From Novosphingobium sp. PhB165 (lineage in GTDB: Bacteria > Pseudomonadota > Alphaproteobacteria > Sphingomonadales > Sphingomonadaceae): a DNA stretch of 64,000 nucleotides. Positions 33,798 to 42,173 of the stretch are shown here, piece after piece. Position numbers and translations under genes: made by a program. The stretch covers positions 186,001 through 250,000 of the forward strand of contig NZ_SLVB01000001.1 of NCBI RefSeq assembly GCF_004341845.1, given 5' to 3'. The notes beneath the pieces are model-generated. The model was not told the origin of the DNA. It searched no databases and was given only the letters and a program-made list of their open reading frames with translations. Numbering within the stretch: the stretch's first letter is position 1; each line of letters begins with the position of its first letter.

Positions 33798-36700
33798 ATG
33801 CCTGAGGTGCCCGACCAGTCCAACGCCCCGGCGGAGCTTATCCGGCCGTTCCTGCGCACGCGCCGCGGCGCGGCGGTAACGGGCGTGCTTGGGCTGTTCG
33901 CGCTCGGCGTCAGCGCGGTCTGGGTCATGCGCGAGGACATTGCGGACAACCTGATCGAGCATGAACTGGCCAAGCTGGAGCTACCCGCCCGCTACCGGAT
34001 AGTGCGGATTTCCCCGTCCGAGGAAGTGATCCGCGATCTTGTGATCGGCGATCCCCGGCGGCCGGACCTGACGATCGAGGAAGTCCGCGTGACGACGGAT
34101 TTCTCTTGGGGGCTGCCCGGAATCGGCCGCATCACTCTGGTCCGCCCGCGCCTCTACGGCAGCTTGCACAAGGGCAAGCTGAGCCTCGGCACGCTCGACA
34201 AGGCGCTCGCATCGGGCGGTGGTGACAAGGAACACCCGCTGCCCGACTACGACGTGGCGCTGGTGGACGGCCGGGTTCTGATCGAAAGCGATTACGGCCG
34301 CGTTGCCGCGCAGATCGACGGAGCAGGGCCCTTGCGCGGCGGTTTCGCGGGGCAGCTTGCGGCGATCTCGCCGGGGCTGACCTATCAGGGCTGCCGGACG
34401 GGGCGCACCACGCTCTATGGCAAGCTGCGCGTGCAGGGCGAGAAGCCTGCGTTCACCGGGCCCTTGCGGATAGCGGGGCTCGACTGTCCCGACCGGACCT
34501 TGCATGCCGACCGGGCGGATACGCAGCTTGAACTGACGTTCGACCGCCCGCTAGACGGCGTCGAGGGACGGCTGGGGCTTGAGGGCGGCGCGGTGCGGTT
34601 GGCCGACAACCGCCTCGCGGGGCTTACGGCCTCGGGTCGTTTCACATTCCGCAAGCAGGCACTCACTGCCACCTACAAGCTCGCCGCGCGCGGAGTTGCC
34701 ACGCCGCAGGCCCGCGCCGATGCGCTGGGCTTCGATGGGCAAGTGCGCACGGATGCCGGCTTCGCCCATGTCGATATCGACGGCGATGTGACCGGCAGCG
34801 GGCTCGTTCCCGGAGCGATGGGAGACCGCGCGCTTGCCGATCTCGCGAAGCGCGGAGAGGGCACGCTGGTCGCTTCGCTGGCGAACCGGATTCGCGTGGG
34901 GCTGGCGCGCGAGGCGCGTGGGTCGCGGCTGGATGCCAACCTCGTCCTGCGGCGCGACGGTGCAAGCTGGAGTCTTGTCGTCCCGCGCGGCAACTGGCGC
35001 GGGACCAGCGGCGCTTCACTGCTGGCGCTTTCGCGTGTGCAGGCGGTGTTCGGCCAGTCGCGACCGGTGATCACAGGCAACTTCGCGAGCGGAGGCGCGG
35101 GCCTGCCGCAAGTCTCCGGCCGAATGGAAAGCGGCACCGATGGCCGTCTGGCGCTCAGCGTGTCGATGCCGGAATATCTGGCGGGCGATTCGCGGCTGGC
35201 TTTGCCGCATCTCTCGCTGACGCAGTCCGCCGACGGGACGATGACCTTCACAGGCGAGGCTAGGCTCTCCGGCCCATTGCCCGGCGGGAGGGCGGACGGG
35301 CTGGTCCTGCCGATCGAGGGACGCTGGGCGGCGGACGGCGCACTGGCGCTCTGGCCGCGCTGCACCACGGTGGCGTTCGACCGGCTGGCGGTGGCCAACC
35401 TCACGCTGGAGAAGCGCAGCCTGCCGGTCTGCCCGGCGCAAGGCGGATCGATTCTGCGGAACGATGCCCGAGGGCTGACGATCACCGCTGGCGTGCCTTC
35501 GCTCGACGTTACCGGCAGGCTGGGCGGCACGCGCATCCACGTCGCCAGCGGACCGGTGGGCTACGCACAGGCTCCGGGAAGGCCCGGTGCGCTCACCGCC
35601 AAGGCTGTCGCGGTGGAACTGGGCGCCGCCGATGCACCTTCGCGCTTCCGCATTTCCCACCTCGATGCTGAGGTCGGCAAGGACATCGCAGGGACGTTCG
35701 ATGAGGGCGACATCATGCTCGCCGCCGTCCCGCTCGACATGCATCAGGCTGCCGGGCGCTGGCGCTATGCAAACGACGTGCTGGCGATAGACGGGCAGAG
35801 CTTCACGCTGGTCGACCGCCAGCAGGTGCCTCGCTTCAAGCTGCTGATCGCCCGCGATGCTTCGTTGCGGCTGGAAAACGGCGTCGTCACCGCACAGGCG
35901 TTGTTGCGCGAGCCGACCAGTGACCGCGGCGTGGTGCGTGCCGATATCGTCCACGATCTCAATGCCACCACCGGGCACGCCGATCTCACCGTGGACGGCA
36001 TTCTGTTCGACAAGAAAGTGCAGGCCGAGACGCTTTCGCCGCTGCTGCTGGGCATCGTCTCCAACCTCGAAGGCACAGTGAGCGGCACCGGGCGGATCGA
36101 ATGGAATGCCAGGGGCGTGACCAGCCACGGCCAATTCTCCAGCGACGGGCTTGCGTTCGCCGCGCCATTCGGGCCGGTGAAGGGCCTGTCCGGCGCTGTG
36201 GTCTTCACCGACCTTCTCGGGCTCGTCACCGCGCCGGACCAGAAGCTGAAGCTCGCCTCGATCAATCCCGGTGTGGAAGTGACCGACGGCGTCCTCTCGT
36301 TCCAGCTGGAGCCCGACTATCTCCTTCGCATCAATGGCGCGCGATGGCCGTTCATGGACGGGGTGCTGACGCTGGAACCGGCGACGATGACCATGGGGGC
36401 ATCGGAAACACGCCGGTACAAGATTACCGTGAAGGGTCTGAATGCCGCCACTTTCGTGCAGCATCTGGACCTCGGCAACATCAATGCAACCGGCGTGTTC
36501 GACGGTGAATTGCCGCTGGTGTTCGACGAGAACGGCGGGCGGATAGAGAACGGCTACCTTGCCTCCCGGGCGCCGGGCGGCAATGTCAGCTACATCGGTG
36601 CGCTTACTTACAAGGACCTCTCGGCGATGGGCAACTTCGCCTTCGGGGCGTTGAAGTCGGTCGATTACAGCCGGATGGAGATCGGTTTGGGCGGTTCGCT

Positions 36701-37001
36701 GGACGGCGATATCCTCACGCGCATCAGCTTCGATGGGCTCAGTCAGGGGGCGGGGGCCTCCAAGAACTTCGTGACCAAGCAGATCGCCAAGCTGCCGATC
36801 CACTTCATCGTCAATGTGAAGGCGCCGTTCATGAGCCTCTTCGGCAACATGCGTTCGCTTTACGACGCCAATTACCTCAAGGACCCGCGCCTGCTCAGCG
36901 CCGAGGCTGCTGCCCGGGCGCAAGCCGCCGCAGCGGCAAAAACCGCGACTGATCCCGCGTCCGCCACCATTCAGCCTTCAGACAGCGAGAAAAAACCATG
37001 A
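33798..37001 (+). CDS. ydbH: YdbH-family AsmA-like intermembrane lipid transport protein
   Basis: A 1067-residue protein with one N-terminal membrane helix (GVLGLFALGVSAVWVM, residues 30-46), followed by a long beta-rich periplasmic region. A conserved C-terminal section (IEWNARGVTSHGQFSSDGLAF, VVFTDLLGLVTAP, TFVQHLDLGNINATGVFDGELPL) closes it. In E. coli YdbH, TamB and YhdP are partly redundant bridges moving phospholipids to the outer membrane, and YdbH works with the lipoprotein YnbE. Here the gene is followed by ynbE and ydbL in the same order. Its stop overlaps ynbE by 4 nt. Confidence 0.85.
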   Translation: MPEVPDQSNAPAELIRPFLRTRRGAAVTGVLGLFALGVSAVWVMREDIADNLIEHELAKLELPARYRIVRISPSEEVIRDLVIGDPRRPDLTIEEVRVTTDFSWGLPGIGRITLVRPRLYGSLHKGKLSLGTLDKALASGGGDKEHPLPDYDVALVDGRVLIESDYGRVAAQIDGAGPLRGGFAGQLAAISPGLTYQGCRTGRTTLYGKLRVQGEKPAFTGPLRIAGLDCPDRTLHADRADTQLELTFDRPLDGVEGRLGLEGGAVRLADNRLAGLTASGRFTFRKQALTATYKLAARGVATPQARADALGFDGQVRTDAGFAHVDIDGDVTGSGLVPGAMGDRALADLAKRGEGTLVASLANRIRVGLAREARGSRLDANLVLRRDGASWSLVVPRGNWRGTSGASLLALSRVQAVFGQSRPVITGNFASGGAGLPQVSGRMESGTDGRLALSVSMPEYLAGDSRLALPHLSLTQSADGTMTFTGEARLSGPLPGGRADGLVLPIEGRWAADGALALWPRCTTVAFDRLAVANLTLEKRSLPVCPAQGGSILRNDARGLTITAGVPSLDVTGRLGGTRIHVASGPVGYAQAPGRPGALTAKAVAVELGAADAPSRFRISHLDAEVGKDIAGTFDEGDIMLAAVPLDMHQAAGRWRYANDVLAIDGQSFTLVDRQQVPRFKLLIARDASLRLENGVVTAQALLREPTSDRGVVRADIVHDLNATTGHADLTVDGILFDKKVQAETLSPLLLGIVSNLEGTVSGTGRIEWNARGVTSHGQFSSDGLAFAAPFGPVKGLSGAVVFTDLLGLVTAPDQKLKLASINPGVEVTDGVLSFQLEPDYLLRINGARWPFMDGVLTLEPATMTMGASETRRYKITVKGLNAATFVQHLDLGNINATGVFDGELPLVFDENGGRIENGYLASRAPGGNVSYIGALTYKDLSAMGNFAFGALKSVDYSRMEIGLGGSLDGDILTRISFDGLSQGAGASKNFVTKQIAKLPIHFIVNVKAPFMSLFGNMRSLYDANYLKDPRLLSAEAAARAQAAAAAKTATDPASATIQPSDSEKKP

Positions 37002-37285
37002 TTGGCCCGCAATTGACCGGAAGCGTTCCGGCTGCGACAAGCCCGGCGATGACGCGTTTCGCCAGCCCGTTTCCGCAGCGCACCGCTCGCCGGACCGGCA
37101 GGCGCGCCGTTCGCGCCGCAACGATGATGACGGGTCTGATCCCGATGCTGTCCGGCTGCATTCAGGTGACTGCGCCCGACAAGCCGATCGTGATCGAACT
37201 TAATGTCAACATTCGTCAGGAAGTGATCTATCAACTCTCTGCCGACGCGGAGAAGACGATCCAAGACAACGAAGGCGTATTCTGA
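36998..37285 (+). CDS. ynbE: YnbE-family outer-membrane lipoprotein
   Basis: A 95-residue protein with an Arg-rich leader, a hydrophobic lipoprotein signal (MMTGLIPMLSGC, Cys near 54) and the YnbE core TAPDKPIVIELNVNIRQEVIYQL. In E. coli it pairs with YdbH to complete an intermembrane bridge. The leader is longer than usual, so the ATG at 37124-37126 inside the frame (MMTGL) is an alternative start. It overlaps ydbH (ATGA) and ydbL by 1 nt. Confidence 0.8.
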   Translation: MIGPQLTGSVPAATSPAMTRFASPFPQRTARRTGRRAVRAATMMTGLIPMLSGCIQVTAPDKPIVIELNVNIRQEVIYQLSADAEKTIQDNEGVF

Positions 37286-37692
37286 TGAGCAAGATCCGTT
37301 TCAGCCGCTCCGTCGCTTTCATGGGCGCAGCCGCGCTGGTCCTTGGGGCGGGCCTTGGGGCAGGTGGGGCCGCCACCGCGCAGGAAGCGCGCGACCCGGC
37401 CTATGCCGCCGCGCGCGCCGCCGGTCAGGTAGGCGAGCAGCGAGACGGGTATCTCGGCGTGGTCGGCAGCCAGTCGGCCGCCGTCCAGGCGATGGTTCGC
37501 GATCTCAACAACAAGCGCCGCGCCATCTATACGCAGAAGGCTGCCGGCAAGGGCACGATCGAGGAATATGCCTTCGCCACGGCCTGCCGCCTGATCTCGC
37601 AGACCAGCCCGGGGGAGAAATATCAGGCCCCCGATGACTCGTGGCAGACCCGCACCGCCGCTCCGCCGCAGCGGGATCCGCGCTGCCCGTAA
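37285..37692 (+). CDS. ydbL: YdbL (DUF1318) family periplasmic protein
   Basis: The 135-residue protein has a signal peptide (FMGAAALVLGAGLGAGGAATAQ) and the DUF1318 pattern: RAAGQVGEQRDGYLGVV, VRDLNNKRRAIYTQKAAGKG, then FATACRLISQTSPGEKYQ. E. coli YdbL is thought to modulate the YdbH-YnbE complex. It ends the three-gene operon. Confidence 0.85.
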   Translation: MSKIRFSRSVAFMGAAALVLGAGLGAGGAATAQEARDPAYAAARAAGQVGEQRDGYLGVVGSQSAAVQAMVRDLNNKRRAIYTQKAAGKGTIEEYAFATACRLISQTSPGEKYQAPDDSWQTRTAAPPQRDPRCP

Positions 37693-38254
37693 GCCCAGTG
37701 AAGCGCAACGCGGCAACCTGATTTAGCACTGACCTTTCCGCGGCGCCGGCCTACTCCCCCACCCGATCTCCCCTACGGGGTAGAATCTGGGAGGTCGGCC
37801 CCCTCAGCGAAAAGGTCCCCCGGACCTTTTCGTATTCTTCGGGACGGGAGAGGGCCGGTGCCCCAAGCCTTCGACGAATGTCGAAGGCGCACCCGACAAA
37901 TGACTCGGGGCCCGGTGCCGCAGAGAACACGGCTCCAGATCAGTGGGGCGTTATTCTCATTTCCTTCCCAATCTTTCGTCAGTCCGACAGACGCGTGACG
38001 AACACCCGACAGCAATGATTCGCATCCGTTCGGGGGAAAGCCTCATTCCGGCATCGCCCTTGCGCTTTTCCTTTTGTTGGCGAATGCTGTGTTCCTGCGG
38101 GTACTTGGTCCCGCGAGGATGCGTGTGAACAAGAGGCGCGGCGCGCGCCCGGCCAAGGTTGACTCGGGATAAGCCCCACCCTAAGGGGGCGGCGCCCTAG
38201 GCAGGGAGCCGTTGAGCGCGTCAATCGTCCTTTGATGGAGGAGGAAGATCTGAC
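37693..38254. other. 562-nt gap before the ATP synthase operon; small hairpins only
   Basis: No credible gene is seen. It contains the hairpin AAAAGGTCCCCCGGACCTTTT (37809-37829) and a smaller one, CTTCGACGAATGTCGAAG (37869-37886). The right part presumably holds the promoter of the atp operon, but no convincing -35/-10 pair can be singled out. Confidence 0.5.
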
Positions 38255-38575
38255 ATGAGCGACGAGCCACCTGTAGGGGACCCTGTCGGCGAGGATGCGC
38301 GCCTTGACAGGCTCGATGATCGGCTGAAAGCCCTTCGCGAGCGTGAAGAGCAGCGCAATCGACCGGCCAAGGGCGCGGAAACGGACGATGCATATCGTGC
38401 CGGTAACCGCGTTCTGGCCGATTTGCTGGGTGGGGTTGCCGGCGGTTTGTTTCTCGGTTGGGTGATTGATCACTTCGCCGGAACGTCGCCCTGGGGTCTG
38501 TTGGTGATGATGTTCCTCGGAATATTCGTTGCCTTCAGGAATATCATAAGGAATTCGAACCAGCGCCCGGATTGA
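38255..38575 (+). CDS. atpI: ATP synthase accessory protein AtpI/AtpZ-like
   Basis: A 106-residue protein: charged N-terminal half, then two helices (LADLLGGVAGGLFLGWVIDHF and the following PWGLLVMMFLGIFVAF). The family aids assembly of the c-ring or cation supply in the FO sector. It is the first gene of the FO operon, with a GATGGAGGAGGAAGAT ribosome site. Confidence 0.88.
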   Translation: MSDEPPVGDPVGEDARLDRLDDRLKALREREEQRNRPAKGAETDDAYRAGNRVLADLLGGVAGGLFLGWVIDHFAGTSPWGLLVMMFLGIFVAFRNIIRNSNQRPD

Positions 38576-38629
38576 CCCAGAGGGGGTGGATACAGGGCGC
38601 TGTCGTTCATTGGCGACAGGGATATTCGC

Positions 38630-39412
38630 GTGGCTGCCGAAGCGAAGCTCGATCCGATGCACCAGTTCCAGCTTGAGACGCTGGCCGGTGCCAATTGGAA
38701 CATTGCGGGATACAACATCGCCTTTACCAACAGTGCGTTGTGGATGGCGATTGCTACCGTCGTGCTGGTCGTGTTCGTCTCCGGCGGCATGAAGCGCCAG
38801 CTGGTGCCCGGTCGCTGGCAGATGGCGGTGGAGACTTTTACCGGTTTCATCGACGGAATGCTGGCCGCCAACGTCGGTCCGGCAGGCAAGAAGTACGTTC
38901 CGTACATCTTCTCGCTGTTCATGTTCATTCTCTTTGCGAACTTCCTGGGCCTGCTGCCGCTCGGCGTTCTGGGCCTGCACGCCTTCACGTTCACCAGCCA
39001 CTTCTCGGCAACCGGTGTTCTGGCGATAATGTCGTTCGCGATCGTGCTTGGGGTTGGCTTTGCCAAGCACAAGCTCCACTTCTTCTCGCTGTTCGTGCCG
39101 CACGGCACTCCGGTGGTCATGATCCCGCTGATCTTCTGCGTGGAACTGATCTCCTTCCTGGTGCGCCCGTTCAGCCTCGGTCTGCGTCTTTTCGTCGCGA
39201 TGATGGCCGGCCACGTTCTTCTTGAGGTGCTTTCGAGCTTCGTGATCAGCTCGGGCAACGCCGGCATCGGCCTTTTCGCCATCGCCGGTCTGCCCAGCTT
39301 CATCCTGATGGTCGGCATCTGCGCACTGGAACTGCTGGTCGCCGGCATTCAGGCCTACGTTTTCGCTCTTCTCACCTGCGTCTATCTCAACGACGCTGAG
39401 AATCTTCACTGA
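38630..39412 (+). CDS. atpB: ATP synthase FO subunit a
   Basis: The 260-residue membrane protein has about six helices. The essential stator Arg lies in RPFSLGLRLFVAMMAGH. It forms the proton half-channels with the c-ring. It begins at a GTG 54 nt after atpI. Confidence 0.96.
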   Translation: MAAEAKLDPMHQFQLETLAGANWNIAGYNIAFTNSALWMAIATVVLVVFVSGGMKRQLVPGRWQMAVETFTGFIDGMLAANVGPAGKKYVPYIFSLFMFILFANFLGLLPLGVLGLHAFTFTSHFSATGVLAIMSFAIVLGVGFAKHKLHFFSLFVPHGTPVVMIPLIFCVELISFLVRPFSLGLRLFVAMMAGHVLLEVLSSFVISSGNAGIGLFAIAGLPSFILMVGICALELLVAGIQAYVFALLTCVYLNDAENLH

Positions 39413-39452
39413 TTTCAATCGCATATCGCATTTTCCAAAGGGAGTTTTTGAA

Positions 39453-39677
39453 ATGGACGCAGAAGCTGCAAAGCTGCTTGGTGCTGGGTTTGCCGCGATC
39501 GGTTGCGGCCTCGCCTCGATCGGCGTGGGTAGCGTGTTCGCGAAGTTCCTCGAAGGCGCGCTGCGCAATCCCGGTGCTGCCGACGCCCAGCAGGGCCGTC
39601 TGTTCATCGGCTTCGCGGGCGCCGAACTTCTCGGCCTGCTCTCGTTCGTCGTTGCCGCGCTGCTGATCTTCGCCTGA
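39453..39677 (+). CDS. atpE: ATP synthase FO subunit c
   Basis: A 74-residue hairpin of two helices with the RNPGAADAQQGRL loop and the proton-carrying Glu58 in FAGAELLGL. It forms the rotor ring. It has the usual alphaproteobacterial length. A GGGAGTTTTTGAA region precedes the ATG. Confidence 0.97.
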   Translation: MDAEAAKLLGAGFAAIGCGLASIGVGSVFAKFLEGALRNPGAADAQQGRLFIGFAGAELLGLLSFVVAALLIFA

Positions 39678-39783
39678 TCACAATAGCGCACTAATCCGAT
39701 CCGGCCGCGCGAACCCTTTGGTGCCGCGGCCGGGCCACCGGATGCAAGATTTCTACCGGCTACCTCGGGACAGGGCTTAACCC

Positions 39784-40278
39784 ATGCCTCAGATCGCACA
39801 GCTTGGCGAATATTACGCCAGCCAGATCTTCTGGATGCTGATCTTCTTCGCCATCACCTTCTTCGTCGTTGGACGCGGCATGGTGCCCAAGGTGATGGAT
39901 ACCGTCGCCCAGCGCGACAAGCAGATTGCAGAGGACCTCGCTACGGCTGAAAAGCTGCGCGAGAGCGCCGACGCGGAAGAGGAAGCTTGGCGCACGCGTG
40001 AAAACGCGAACCGCGCCGAGGCTCAGGGCCTCATCGCCTCGGCCCGTGCCAAGGCTGGTGCTGCCACTGCCGACCGTCTCAACGCCGCACAAGTCGGCAT
40101 TGAAGCGGATCTGGCTACCGCCGAAAAGCGTATCGACGAAGCGCGCCGCTCGGCCGCAAGCGAGATCGAGACCGTCGCGGCCGACGCTGCGCGTGAGATC
40201 GTCAGCCGCGTTGCCGGCCTCTCGCTTGACGAAACCGCCGTCCGCGCCGCCGTAAAGGGGAGCCTGGTTCATGGCTGA
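39784..40278 (+). CDS. atpF': ATP synthase FO subunit b' (AtpG)
   Basis: A 164-residue stator subunit: one N-terminal helix (FWMLIFFAITFFVVG), then a long helical coiled-coil region rich in Ala, Glu and Arg. It pairs with subunit b to form the asymmetric peripheral stalk typical of alphaproteobacteria and cyanobacteria. It overlaps atpF by 8 nt. Confidence 0.92.
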   Translation: MPQIAQLGEYYASQIFWMLIFFAITFFVVGRGMVPKVMDTVAQRDKQIAEDLATAEKLRESADAEEEAWRTRENANRAEAQGLIASARAKAGAATADRLNAAQVGIEADLATAEKRIDEARRSAASEIETVAADAAREIVSRVAGLSLDETAVRAAVKGSLVHG

Positions 40279-40861
40279 TAACACTGTCACCCAACAGGCC
40301 GGCACCCAGCAGGCCGCTGCGCCGCAGGGCGCCGAGGCCGCCGGTACGCAGGCTCACGTCGCTGTCGAGCATGCCGAACCCGAACTGCTTGGCGTGGCTC
40401 CGCCCGTCGCAGTCGTCAGCACTTCGATGCTGGTGCTCATCGCGATCATGCTCTGGAAGGGCGTGCCGAAGCTGATCACCGGCGGATTGGATGCCCGGAT
40501 CAGCCAGATCAAGGCGCACCTCGAAGAGGCCAAGACCCTGCGTGCCGAGGCGGAAGCCCTGCGCAAGGAATATGCTGACAAGATCGCGAACGCCGAAAAG
40601 GACGCCGCGGCCATGCTCGAGCACGCTCAGCATGAAGCCGAAGCGATCGTCGCCAAGGCTGAGGCTGACACCACCGAACTGATCGCCCGTCGTCGCAAGA
40701 TGGTGGAAGAGAAGATCTCGGCGCTGGAACTGGCCACGATCACCGACCTGCGCCGCAAGGCCGCAGCGGCTGCCGCCAATGCCGCGGCTGACCTGATCAA
40801 GGACAACCATTCGGCTGCTGCCGACAAGGCTCTGGTCGATCAGGCAATCGCCGGCATCTGA
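40271..40861 (+). CDS. atpF: ATP synthase FO subunit b
   Basis: A 196-residue subunit with a variable Ala/Gln-rich N-terminus of about 45 residues, a membrane helix (VAVVSTSMLVLIAIMLW), then a long coiled coil (AHLEEAKTLRAEAEALRKEY and onward). It completes the stator stalk. The F1 genes are not in this window, as is usual for split FO/F1 operons. Confidence 0.92.
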   Translation: MADNTVTQQAGTQQAAAPQGAEAAGTQAHVAVEHAEPELLGVAPPVAVVSTSMLVLIAIMLWKGVPKLITGGLDARISQIKAHLEEAKTLRAEAEALRKEYADKIANAEKDAAAMLEHAQHEAEAIVAKAEADTTELIARRRKMVEEKISALELATITDLRRKAAAAAANAAADLIKDNHSAAADKALVDQAIAGI

Positions 40862-40883
40862 TCCCGGTATCCGGTAACGAACA

Positions 40884-40921
40884 CAAAAAAGCCCTCGTGC
40901 AGTCGCACGGGGGCTTTTTTG
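40884..40921 (+). terminator. Terminator of the atp operon
   Basis: The stem AAAAAAGCCCTCGTGC / GCACGGGGGCTTTTTT with an AGTC loop ends in a run of T. A near-identical stem occurs again at 41902. Confidence 0.9.
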
Positions 40922-41031
40922 TTGCCGGGCCGATGAACGTTCTGAAACCGGCAAGTCCTGTGAGTTGACAAGCCGGGCGTGTCTCCCAATTGATCGGCGC
41001 TAAGCTCTATGAGCTTGCAATAGGGGGAACT

Positions 41032-41862
41032 ATGAAAATCGTAGCAACTTTTGCTGCCGGCCTTGCGCTGGCGGCAATGCCTGTTCTTGCTGCCGCGCAG
41101 CCGCTTTCAAAGCAGAACGCACTACAACTGACCCAACTGGGACTGGGTGACGACGCCATCGTTGCCAAGATCAGTGCCGACAAGGTGGACTTCGACCTTT
41201 CCACCGACGAGATGATCGCGCTGCGCAAGCAAGGCGTTTCGTCGGCCGTGATCGCGGCCATGATTTCCAACCGCTATCAGCAGAAGGCAGAGATGTCGCT
41301 CGATTCGCCGGACCCGGCGGTTCCGCATCCGGCCGGTCTCTATGCGGTTCAGGATATCGGCCATATGCACATGCTGCGCATGGATTCGACCGTAACCAAC
41401 CAGGCCAAGACCGGTGGTTTGCTTGGCTATGCCTTCACCGGCGGCATCGCGTCCATGAGCGTTAAGGCGTCGATCCAGAAGGAGACGTCCGCCGTTCCCG
41501 TACAGCGCCAGCCGCGCTTCTACTTCTTCTCGGCGGAATCGAACGGCAGCGATGGCGGCGCTTGGGCAAGCGGCACGAATACCGTCGTGGCCTCACCGGC
41601 TGAACTCACGCTGATCCGCCTGACGCGCAAGGACGGACGCCGCGAGGCCCGCGTTGGAAGCGTCAATATCGCCGGTGCCAAGACCGGCGTGATGGACAAG
41701 GATCGCATCGAATTCCGGCATGAACTGGTGCGTCCCGGCGTCTATCGTATCGACGTTACCCAGCCGCTCGAACCCGGCGAATATGGTTTCATCTATTCGT
41801 TGGCGGGCAGCGGCTCGGCCGGCGCGATGACCGCACGGATCTTCGACTTCACCGTACAATAA
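41032..41862 (+). CDS. Exported protein of unknown function
   Basis: A 276-residue protein with a signal peptide (IVATFAAGLALAAMPVLAAAQ). A short helical module follows (ALQLTQLGLGDDAIVAKISADK and further, residues 25-75) that recalls the repeat seen in DUF-type domains describing 'index-of-decay' helices. A beta-rich domain ends the protein with RIDVTQPLEPGEYGFIYSLAGSG. I do not recognise the family with certainty. GGGGGAAC precedes the ATG at 41032. It lies between two nearly identical terminators. Confidence 0.65.
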   Translation: MKIVATFAAGLALAAMPVLAAAQPLSKQNALQLTQLGLGDDAIVAKISADKVDFDLSTDEMIALRKQGVSSAVIAAMISNRYQQKAEMSLDSPDPAVPHPAGLYAVQDIGHMHMLRMDSTVTNQAKTGGLLGYAFTGGIASMSVKASIQKETSAVPVQRQPRFYFFSAESNGSDGGAWASGTNTVVASPAELTLIRLTRKDGRREARVGSVNIAGAKTGVMDKDRIEFRHELVRPGVYRIDVTQPLEPGEYGFIYSLAGSGSAGAMTARIFDFTVQ

Positions 41863-41901
41863 ACATGCGCGGCATTTTCGGCGTTTGACCGAACGAAGAC
41901 C

Positions 41902-41933
41902 AAGCCCTCGTGCATTCGCACGGGGGCTTTTTG
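41902..41933 (+). terminator. Terminator after the exported protein gene
   Basis: The stem AGCCCTCGTGC / GCACGGGGGCT with an ATTC loop is followed by TTTTGCTT. It matches the core of the atp terminator 1 kb upstream. Confidence 0.88.
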
Positions 41934-41948
41934 CTTGTGGCAGCAACC

Positions 41949-42141
41949 GTTCGCCACGGTGGCGATATTGATGCCGCTCGGTCCGCTTTGGTATCAGCGA
42001 TGCTGCCCTTCGTGTTGCAGAGGCTGCGTTTTAGATCCGGCGAGTGCTGCGGTGCCGATCGTGGCGATACCGGTCGATGTCACGGGGCTGGTGATCTATT
42101 TCAGCATTGCGCTTGCGTTTCTCTCCGGGACGCTGCTCTAG
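41949..42141 (+). pseudogene. Frameshifted C-terminal remnant of an MgtE-type magnesium transporter
   Basis: One frame reads [17 protein letters not shown]. At about 42030 the similarity moves to another frame, [20 protein letters not shown] and then [16 protein letters not shown], to a TAG at 42139. Joined, these resemble the last two helices of MgtE (pattern ALVxALLPFxLRRLxLDPATxSAPFVATLVDVTG), recalled from the family. The rest of the gene is missing. The fragment starts just after a terminator and ends 32 nt before purT. Confidence 0.6.
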
Positions 42142-42173
42142 CGCCCCGGAAGCCACAAAGAAGGACGGTCATC

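Noticed and set aside
35016-36923. 635-codon minus-strand frame over ydbH
   Set aside because: Complementary shadow; the ydbH frame is joined to ynbE by a 4-nt overlap and has the family pattern.
41910-42173. Extended start of purT at 41910
   Set aside because: The extension begins inside a terminator and contains the frameshifted transporter remnant. The ATG at 42174 has a good ribosome site and begins with the family's N-terminus.
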